Shown here piece by piece: positions 27,579-34,470 of a stretch of DNA of 64,000 nucleotides. The DNA lies in NCBI GenBank assembly GCA_965261255.1, contig CBDHCQ010000004.1:1302001-1366000 (forward strand), written 5' to 3'. The position numbers and the translations under genes were made by a program. The DNA is from Bin80 sp965261255 (GTDB lineage: Bacteria > Bacteroidota > Rhodothermia > Rhodothermales > Bin80). Below the pieces are notes generated by a model that ran no database searches, was not told the DNA's origin, and worked only from the letters and a program-made list of their open reading frames with translations. Within the stretch, counting starts at the first letter, position 1. Each line of letters starts with the position of its first letter.

Positions 27579-28493
27579 ATGCCGTCTGAAAATCGTGACC
27601 GGGCCGAAATTTTGACTACGGATGCGATTTCTGCGCGGGTAGAGCACTTTCTAAGCAGCTTGTCTTCTGAAAAATCGCTAGCTACACAGAGGACATACGG
27701 TCGGGCGCTCGGAGTTTTTATGTTATGGGTAGATGAGCAGGGCGGTAAAGTTCAGCTCTCCAGGGAAAGTCTGCAGGATTATCTGCTGTATTTGCGTCGG
27801 GTACGGAAAGTCAAGGATCGTACGATCCAGACATATCTTACCGCGGTACGGCAATTTTTCGCTTTTCTTTCCGAAAAAGGTTTACTGAAGAAAGATCCGT
27901 CAAAGGGGCTTAAGGTGAAGGTAAGTGCATCTGCGGGGAGTCGGGCAATATTGACCGTGGACGAGGTTGAGCGACTGCTGCAGGTATCGGAATCCTCCGA
28001 TCCCATTGATCTGCGTGATCGGGCCATCCTGCGCTGCATGCTTATTGAGGGTCTCTCTGAGGGGGAGGTTGTACGGTGTAACTACAAAGACTTGGAGCAC
28101 ACGCTAATGGGCGAAGAGCTGGTTGTCCATGGCAAAGGGGGACGCTTACGTGTGCCGCTGGATTCGCGAACATACAAGAGTATTCGAGCCTACCTGTCCA
28201 GCCGGGTTGGATATATTATACCCACCGGTCCGCTCTTTGTATCGCACGGTCCACGCGGGCAAAACGAGCGTCTGAAAGTTCGTTCAGTAAGGGCTCGTAT
28301 GCGTGTGTTTCTTGATAAAGCAGGGATCAGGCGCCTTGATGTTTCCCCACAAAGCCTGACGCATACCTCTATTTATCTGTTGATTCAGAGCGGCGTTTCG
28401 AGGGCAGCATTACGACAACGCACACGCCCATGGCGGCTCTTTCACCGTATCAACGATCTGAAAGCTAAGGGGCTGATTGACGCCTCCTATTGA
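27579..28493 (+). CDS. XerC/XerD-like tyrosine recombinase-fold protein, catalytically degenerate
   Basis: The protein has an N-terminal SAM-like core-binding domain (VEHFLSSLSSEKSLATQRTY, then LTAVRQFFAFLSEKGLL) and a C-terminal Xer-type domain (LTVDEVERLLQ, LRDRAILRCMLIEG). By eye, most catalytic positions are lost. GLR, which holds Arg I, reads GLS. HxLRH, which holds the second His/Arg pair, reads QSLTH. The usual tyrosine near the C-terminus is not present. Only the beta-hairpin Lys (HGKGGR) remains. The frame is intact, so it is not a fresh pseudogene; it may be a DNA-binding protein. A TTG start at 27549 is possible, but the ATG at 27579 looks better. It follows the E2 gene closely and overlaps porQ tail-to-tail by 29 bp. 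Confidence 0.8.
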   Translation: MPSENRDRAEILTTDAISARVEHFLSSLSSEKSLATQRTYGRALGVFMLWVDEQGGKVQLSRESLQDYLLYLRRVRKVKDRTIQTYLTAVRQFFAFLSEKGLLKKDPSKGLKVKVSASAGSRAILTVDEVERLLQVSESSDPIDLRDRAILRCMLIEGLSEGEVVRCNYKDLEHTLMGEELVVHGKGGRLRVPLDSRTYKSIRAYLSSRVGYIIPTGPLFVSHGPRGQNERLKVRSVRARMRVFLDKAGIRRLDVSPQSLTHTSIYLLIQSGVSRAALRQRTRPWRLFHRINDLKAKGLIDASY

Positions 28494-29460
28494 ACTTCTT
28501 GGCTACGGTAAACTGGTGCAGACCGGCAAATGACCAGGAGCTGAAAGCATAGTCAACTTGAAAGCTTCTTACACGGAGTCCAAATCCGACAGCAGTTCCT
28601 GCCAGATCCAGTCGGCGGTCAGATTTTAGGTTGCGTTTGCGGTGGCTGTAGCCAAAGCGAAGATGAAACGCGGGTATGGCCTCGAACTGGAGGCTAAAAA
28701 TCGCGTGGCGAAATCCGTCATCCACGGCTTTGATCTCGTGAGCATTCTGCAGATTCTGGAGTGTGAGGCCGAACAGGACTGGAATGTACCTAAGGCGTTT
28801 GGACACAGCTATACGAATATCCATTGGAAGTTCGTCACGCGTAGGGCCAAGGCTCGAAAGGACTATTCCTGTGTTCGTTACTGCCGCTGAGGCAACAAAT
28901 CCCTGTTCGGGGATATGGTAGGCAGCGCCCACATCTACGGCAGCAGCTATTGCATTGAATTGCCCTACGGAAGTATAGATCAGATGTATACTCCCGCCGT
29001 AACGTAGTCCAGATTGCCAGGATCTTGATAGACCAGCCGTGAGTGCCAGATTACTTGACGAGAATGTGCCATTGCGTTCTCCGTATATATCTGCTTTTGG
29101 GATGCTGCCCCAGTGGAAAAAACGGACCCCCACTGCGCCTGTGCCGATTGGGCCGAAGTCTTGAGCATAGGTAAGTGCACCGGCCTGGAGATCGCTCAAG
29201 TGGTTCAGCCAGGATATAGAAAGATTTCCATCTAGATCCTCACCCAGAAGCGCTGGATTGTAGAACAGGACATTCCCCTGGTTTGAGGTGGTGCTCAGTG
29301 ATGTACCACCTAGGGCAGCTGCTTGGGCAGAAGGTTCAAGCCGAAGAAAATCGAAGCTTGAGAGCGTCTGGCCCTGTACGGTGGTTATTCCGCACAGGAA
29401 TGTAAGTACAGTTAGCCAGAAAATATTTGTGCGGACAACCACACCGAAGGGGTTGGCCAT
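28465..29460 (-). CDS. porQ: PorQ-like protein of the type IX secretion system
   Basis: The protein starts with a signal peptide ending TTVQGQ and then FDFLRLEPSAQAAALGGTS, the typical opening of PorV/PorQ-family outer-membrane barrels; NVLFYNPALLGED follows. Alternating beta-strand patterns continue to the end (FQVDYAFSSWSFAGLHQFTV). PorQ works with PorZ/PorU/PorV in attaching or handling type IX secreted cargo in Bacteroidota and relatives. The frame opens at 29544, but the ATG at 29460 (MANPFGVVVRT) gives a better signal peptide. No other por/gld gene is in the window. PorV is a less likely alternative because of length (about 330 aa). Confidence 0.72.
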   Translation of the reverse strand: MANPFGVVVRTNIFWLTVLTFLCGITTVQGQTLSSFDFLRLEPSAQAAALGGTSLSTTSNQGNVLFYNPALLGEDLDGNLSISWLNHLSDLQAGALTYAQDFGPIGTGAVGVRFFHWGSIPKADIYGERNGTFSSSNLALTAGLSRSWQSGLRYGGSIHLIYTSVGQFNAIAAAVDVGAAYHIPEQGFVASAAVTNTGIVLSSLGPTRDELPMDIRIAVSKRLRYIPVLFGLTLQNLQNAHEIKAVDDGFRHAIFSLQFEAIPAFHLRFGYSHRKRNLKSDRRLDLAGTAVGFGLRVRSFQVDYAFSSWSFAGLHQFTVAKKFNRRRQSAP

Positions 29461-29734
29461 GAGTTTTAGACTCGCATTCTTGAGGAGATGTACTACGTTG
29501 GGGACAGTCAGCAGCAAAATCCGTTTTGCAAATTGACTAACCATACGACGTGGACTATTGAATGCTTTGGCGGAGTGAGGCAGGATAAACTGAATAACCG
29601 GATTTGTTCCAAACAGAACGATGAGAAGATGGACGCGAGATTGTACCTACTATAAGGCTATATGCATTTGATAAGGATCATGATGTATTCGGAGATGCTG
29701 TAGACGAAGCTGGTATGTGATCGGCTGTATAGGA

Positions 29735-29801
29735 AGAGCGTGTGAGTTGAGAGACTCGCGCACGGTCCGTGAGGGGCTAAGCGTGAATGTTCGCGAGCTA
29801 C
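29735..29801 (+). mobile_element. Relic group II intron 3' end (domain V/VI-like)
   Basis: A stem GTGTGAGT-TGAG-AGACTCGCGCAC is followed by GGTCCGTGAGGGGCTAAG and a terminal hairpin ending GCGAGCTAC. This order matches the domain V, linker and domain VI end of bacterial group II introns that follow maturase genes. A similar string on the minus strand at 58186-58255 lies directly behind a real intron maturase relic, which supports the reading. No maturase remnant is seen upstream here, so it is an orphan scar. Confidence 0.45.
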
Positions 29802-30163
29802 TAGGCTTTAATTGGGGGGCTCTGCCGTTAATATTGTGATTAGAACCAAGTCTATAGAACTGCTTGTTTCTCGGAGTATGTATGGCGTGACCCCACGCAT
29901 TTAACCTATCCTGCTAAGGATAAGCGAGAATCAAAGCATTTATTCACAGAATAGATTCTGATAGAGGCCCTGGAATGGTTTTGCAGGAGCCATTATTTTA
30001 TCAGGTGCTCAATAGAGCATGTGAACTTCTTTTCGAGAACTCTGATATAAGTCTTATAATCGCCCCTTGGCAGTAAGCCTCGCTTCCATCCTGTTCGCAG
30101 GGTGGCGATCCTAAGCAAGGCCGACCCCTTGGGGCTTTAAATATTTTATGAGATTCCAAATTA
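29802..30163. other. Gene-free stretch at the left edge of the defence island
   Basis: No protein is supported. A GC-rich stretch at about 30062-30137 (bounded by GCCCC and GGGGC) could fold into a hairpin ahead of the NYN fragment, but it matches no RNA family I recognise. Confidence 0.3.
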
Positions 30164-30553
30164 ATGATAGAAGCAGCGATCCTAATTGATGGAGGCTATT
30201 TTCTGAAAAAGTTACCTCACAGTGGGAAGGATATTGATCTGACTAATCCGAGTGATGTGGTACAATCAATCTCACAATTAATTCGGGGTCATTTAGAACA
30301 ATTCAACAAAAATTGGCACAAGAACCTATTTTTAAATTTTGTTCTGCATATCTGCGTGCTCAGTCGTAGACAGAATGTGAGCGGAGGTTGGAATGACTCT
30401 GATTTACTGCGTTTGAGAAGATCAAGAAAATCAAATCTCAGCGTGCATTTTATTCCGACTGCTTTGCCGCAGTCCCCAAGTGATTCGCGAAATTATCCCT
30501 CAGGGTTATACAAATCGCGCGTAAATGAACCCACCAGCCATACCAGAGGGTAA
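30164..30553 (+). pseudogene. Truncated NYN-domain (PIN-like nuclease) gene
   Basis: The first 55 codons read EAAILIDGGYFLKKL and continue as a normal NYN/LabA-type start, with the conserved Asp in IDGGYF. The rest of the 129-codon frame has no NYN features; the later acidic motifs (LVAGDSDF-like) are missing in all frames. It therefore looks like a gene broken by a frameshift or replacement soon after codon 55. NYN proteins are predicted RNases and are common in defence islands. It lies about 0.5 kb upstream of the Abi-like gene. Confidence 0.6.
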
Positions 30554-31017
30554 CTTCCGATATAACATTCATCACGAATCAATTGGTCTCTCAATCCTTG
30601 AAAAGGCTGGACCCTAATCCCAATCTGATATTACAGGAGCCCGCCCTTAAAGGGAGGACCTGGTCAGGGTGAAACCAAGCTGCCCATTGAGGAGCATGTC
30701 TGGTGCATGTTAACGAACCCATTATCCCGGGAGTGACGAATAGTACTACCTACGGCTTACCGCAGAAGAAACCGGTGAACACAACGCCGTGGCTCGCAGG
30801 CTCGTGGACAAAACGTGCCGAATGTCTCAACGCAGGTTACTCCAGAGATGAGGCATAGAACCTGAGTATTTGGGTTGATCTGACTAATTTTGGACTTTAA
30901 TGGTTGAGCGTTCGCCGTCCGGCCGAGCCCGCTTCTTGGAGTTCCGCATGTTACGTAGTGGAGTTTGTAAACGCGCTGGCAACGCACTATCTTTGGAGTG
31001 CATGCTTTAAGCCGCGA
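30554..31017. other. Unexplained stretch before the Abi-like gene
   Basis: No protein is convincing. The part about 30650-30890 is rich in short potential stems and purine-rich GTGAA-type loops (for example CAGGGTGAAACC, CCGGTGAACAC), which gives it the look of structured RNA such as a group II intron domain I relic. I cannot match it to a family. Confidence 0.3.
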
Positions 31018-31911
31018 ATGGACTCACACGGACGAATCAAAGCCATTTACAGTACGCCGTCTAGACGGGGCGATGCGGACTACTTGAAGGACATCCCGGA
31101 CGATATCGTGCGCGGCGTGCTTATGTTACTTCATGAGGAACGCGAACGAAATTGGGACGATCATTGGTTGGTCGAAACGTGCAAGGCGCTTCCGCACCTT
31201 CACGAAGATTTTGAGGCCACATGGAGGACCAATCGTGACTGCCCACTCGATGGAATTAATCGCTACTTCAGTTCTCCCCCTTTTAACACGGTGGCGTTTT
31301 TGGATTTTTTGGAGTTGCTATTCAAACTTGAGCAGGTGACACCCTGCCAGGTTGATCTTGCCAAGTCGATCAGTTTCATGTTCGACAATCCTTCCTGTCC
31401 CTATAGGTTAAGTACGTACTTATTTCAGCGCAGGTACGTGCGTAGACATGGTATGACGCCAATTGTTGTAAAGTGGCCAACGATCCGCTTAGCACACGAC
31501 CCGGCTACAGAGGCTCATGCTATAGAGCCAGCAATGAAGTTATTGGCAGACAATGAGTTCGCCCCACCAAACAAGTTGTTTGTCAATGCACTTAATCGTC
31601 AACGGGCTGGTGATTATGAGGGGGCAATCGCGTCAAGCGTGAGCGCTGCTGAGAGCGCCTTAAAGGTGATAGCAGGCAAAAAGGGGTGGACTGTTAAGGG
31701 ACGCGGCATAGGATCGGTAATGCAGTCATTTCAACGTGAGTCAGGCATTCGCCGTAAAATTGGAAAACTTGGCGAAGTTATGGCGGAGTTCAGAAAAAAC
31801 AAGAGTGACGTACATGGCGAGGAGAAAGTTGTCAAGGCTACGGAGGGAGAGGCGCAGTTTATGATCGGCCTTTGTGCGTCTCTTATAGTGTATGTAGCTA
31901 GCCTGAATTGA
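31018..31911 (+). CDS. Abortive-infection-like HEPN protein (Abi_C-type C-terminus)
   Basis: The open frame begins with a TTG at 30904, but its first 38 residues look non-coding, so I start at the ATG at 31018 (297 aa). The C-terminal third has NRQRAGDYEGAIASSVSAAE and SALKVIAGKKGW, followed by the putative HEPN active-site pattern Arg-x6-His in FRKNKSDVHGEE. This matches the C-terminal domain found in AbiJ-like proteins, where HEPN domains are usually RNases triggered by phage. The N-terminal half is not recognised. It converges on brxL, so it sits at the 3' side of the BREX operon. Function as a phage-defence effector is inferred from domain and context. Confidence 0.72.
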   Translation: MDSHGRIKAIYSTPSRRGDADYLKDIPDDIVRGVLMLLHEERERNWDDHWLVETCKALPHLHEDFEATWRTNRDCPLDGINRYFSSPPFNTVAFLDFLELLFKLEQVTPCQVDLAKSISFMFDNPSCPYRLSTYLFQRRYVRRHGMTPIVVKWPTIRLAHDPATEAHAIEPAMKLLADNEFAPPNKLFVNALNRQRAGDYEGAIASSVSAAESALKVIAGKKGWTVKGRGIGSVMQSFQRESGIRRKIGKLGEVMAEFRKNKSDVHGEEKVVKATEGEAQFMIGLCASLIVYVASLN

Positions 31912-32403
31912 ATTTTGAATTGGCGTGGTGCCAAAGTCAGTTGAAGACTTCTGTCTTGGATTGGGGATGCGAGCCCATTGGTAGGCATTGTTTCGTGAGT
32001 ACAGGGCAGTCCTAACCGCCTACGAAAATCAATCGTCAATGATTGATTCTACCCCCCTGCACAAACCCATCCGATGTGCGTAAATGCACGGGTTCAAGTA
32101 GAAACGAATTGTCGTTGGACAGGGCAAAATCATCTCAATACACTCTTGTTATGATCTTTTGTTTAGCGACAGGTTTTATGAAAAGATGGCACCTAACTTC
32201 ATTACTTTATTGTCGTTGGACAAGGTGGGATGGACTTGATCTGCGCAGGCAGTGACAGGCTTAAGCGAAGAGTCTGTTGGGAGGCTAAGGCACTGCCGCT
32301 TAAAATGCGTTTCAATGGATGCTACGGCACTGGCGGCAATTGCGAAGCACTCATCCCCTCAGGATTCAGTAGCCAACACACATGTCGGACAGACTGCGGT
32401 TGA
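31912..32403. other. Convergent intergenic region between the Abi-like gene and brxL
   Basis: No gene is supported in these 490 bp. The 14-mer ATTGTCGTTGGACA occurs twice in the same orientation (32108-32121 and 32209-32222), 101 bp apart, with both copies followed by a purine-rich GGG/AGG stretch. No strong terminator hairpin with a T-run was found for either convergent gene. Confidence 0.4.
32108..32222 (+). repeat. Pair of identical 14-bp direct repeats downstream of brxL
   Basis: ATTGTCGTTGGACA is found at 32108-32121 and again at 32209-32222. The match continues loosely (AGGGCAAA versus AGGTGGGA). It may be a short duplication scar or a pair of binding sites. Chance is unlikely at this length within 100 bp, but the meaning is unknown. 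Confidence 0.6.
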
Positions 32404-34470
32404 TCAATCCTTTCCAAGACACTTAAAGCAGGCATCCTTCGGGTCGCCGTAGAAGCTGGTCTGAAATCGTGCTAACAATTCGCCGGGCACAGTGCCAAAG
32501 TCCCCCGCATTGACTTTGGGCAACAACACCTTCGTGGCTCCGGCATCTCTAGCGACCTGCAGCGCTCCAGCCAGGTTGGTGACTGGCGTTACGATGCCGC
32601 CAATAGTCATTGTCCCGAGCAGGACCAGTTGCGACTGGGCGGGCAACCCCAGAAGACCAGAACTAAGGCCTAGAAATGACAATAAAGTTAGGCTGGTGGA
32701 GGGGCCCTTACTAAGCAGGTCGGTTACCTGAACATGGTAATCGAATTCAAGGGGTTTTGCCACGGCACTGACAGCGGTCACATTGGCCTTAAAGTAGCCG
32801 AAACCGACCCGAATACTATCCTTGGACGCCGGATTCAATCCCAAGCCCGTGACGGTAAATTTACCTGTGCCAGGAGTAATCTGGGTTTCGATGCGGTATA
32901 GACCCAAGCGACCACTGGAGGCCCCAGCTACCGCATGCAATATGCCAGGCTGCTGCGGCCCCCCCGGAATGAGACCACCGCAACTCTGCTCAGGAACAGA
33001 TACATACTCCTCCTTTCTGGATTCGGAATCTATGTAGGAAAAGTGCACATCGAAAAATTCCATACCGCCGATTTTCTTCAGCTGCTCCTTCACTCGTCGG
33101 CGACTTTCAAGCGCATATACCAAGCAGCGACGCACCGCTTCCTTATCGTATTCCTCGTGTGGATACAGCAGTTTGAGCAGTCCGGACACCGTACGCCGTA
33201 CGGCGACCGTATCGCGCTGATTCAAATCCTTGCCGAGCGTGAAGTGCCGCTGTATAGCATCACCAAAGTTGCGCTTGCGCATTTCGCGCAGGAATTCAGC
33301 CAGATAATCAACGATCAGTCCGTACTGATTGGTAAAAAACTCCGGCCGCATCTTGGGTACTTCCCATCCCGGAATGTAGGCGTGGAACCGATCGAAAAAG
33401 GCGCTATCGATCATAGCCTCTGGGAAAGGCGTTAAAAGATGGCCGGTCTTGACGAGGTCTTCAACGGGCTGGTTGATATTGCCAACAAAGACCATAGATG
33501 CATTGGCGTTAATCTGATCACGTCCGCGTGCAAAGGACCCCGAAGCCATGAAATCCTTCATGATCTGCACGCCTCCGCGATCCTTGAAGCTGATGCCGGC
33601 CACTTCGTCAAAGGCGACTACATCCCACACACCCACAAGGCCAACCTGGCGCGTAGCAAGGTTGTAGAAGAGATTAGCCACTGTCGTCTGTCCTCCAGAT
33701 ATCAGAATACTGTAGGGGCTAACCTCCTTGTAGATATGGCTTTTGCCCGTGCTTCGGGGGCCCAGTTCACACACATTGAAGTTGTTCTCGACAAACGGCA
33801 CAAGCCTGCACAGCAAATGCCACTTAACGCGGTCTTCAAACTGTGCTGGCTCGTAGCCGCACGAGCGGAGCAACACGTCGAGCCATTCTGCTTCCGAAAA
33901 TTGCCTCCGTGCTGCCAGCAGCTCATCCATGTCCATACTGGCCATCTGGATGGGCTTGAGTCGGTCGATGATGAATGGAGAAGTCTTCTGGCCGGGTTCG
34001 TAGAGGTACTGCATGGTTATGATCGACCAGATCCCACCCGCCAAGAGCTTCTCAAACTTGCGTACGATACCTGGATCGACCTCAATGCCCGTCGTTCCGA
34101 GATTGAGCAGATAGGCTTCGTAGACGTCCCGCTTCTCGTTCAGTTTTACGGTGACCTTATCAATTACCCTTAGATTCCCGCGTTCGCGAATCACAGACTT
34201 CATCTTTTCGGCTTCGTCCGGGCGCACGAAATTGTCGGCTAGTACGCGCTTTACGGTTGCCAGGCCATCCTCGATCAGAGCGGTATCATTCGTCGCACAG
34301 TAATTGCCTAACAGGTATTCGAGCACGTACACGGGTACGTTCGCGCCCTCTTTGACCAGCTTGGTTAAGTCTTTGCGCACGACCCGCCCTGCAAAATGCG
34401 TATTGAGGAGCTGGTCTAGGCCGAGTTCGGTAAGGACTACGTCAGAATTCATCAATGATGGCCCGGTCAA
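32404..34470 (-). CDS. brxL: BREX system Lon-like AAA+ protein BrxL
   Basis: BrxL is the last component of type 1 BREX phage defence, a DNA-binding AAA+ ring motor with a Lon-protease-like tail. The 688-aa length fits. The N-terminal part (LDQLLNTHFAGRVVRKDLTK) is family-specific. Walker A is LGPRSTGKSHIY about residues 237-248, and Walker B is VVAFDEVAG. The tail resembles Lon (KGPSTSLTLLSFLG and GTMTIGGIVTPVTNLAGAL); the Ser is present, but by eye the Lon catalytic Lys position is Ala, so proteolysis is doubtful. The start overlaps pglZ by 29 bp; an ATG at 34452 is an alternative. It is the 3' end of the BREX operon. Confidence 0.94.
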   Translation of the reverse strand: MTGPSLMNSDVVLTELGLDQLLNTHFAGRVVRKDLTKLVKEGANVPVYVLEYLLGNYCATNDTALIEDGLATVKRVLADNFVRPDEAEKMKSVIRERGNLRVIDKVTVKLNEKRDVYEAYLLNLGTTGIEVDPGIVRKFEKLLAGGIWSIITMQYLYEPGQKTSPFIIDRLKPIQMASMDMDELLAARRQFSEAEWLDVLLRSCGYEPAQFEDRVKWHLLCRLVPFVENNFNVCELGPRSTGKSHIYKEVSPYSILISGGQTTVANLFYNLATRQVGLVGVWDVVAFDEVAGISFKDRGGVQIMKDFMASGSFARGRDQINANASMVFVGNINQPVEDLVKTGHLLTPFPEAMIDSAFFDRFHAYIPGWEVPKMRPEFFTNQYGLIVDYLAEFLREMRKRNFGDAIQRHFTLGKDLNQRDTVAVRRTVSGLLKLLYPHEEYDKEAVRRCLVYALESRRRVKEQLKKIGGMEFFDVHFSYIDSESRKEEYVSVPEQSCGGLIPGGPQQPGILHAVAGASSGRLGLYRIETQITPGTGKFTVTGLGLNPASKDSIRVGFGYFKANVTAVSAVAKPLEFDYHVQVTDLLSKGPSTSLTLLSFLGLSSGLLGLPAQSQLVLLGTMTIGGIVTPVTNLAGALQVARDAGATKVLLPKVNAGDFGTVPGELLARFQTSFYGDPKDACFKCLGKD

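Noticed and set aside
33439..34173. 244-codon frame antisense to brxL
   Set aside because: It covers the BrxL ATPase region and has no recognisable motif.
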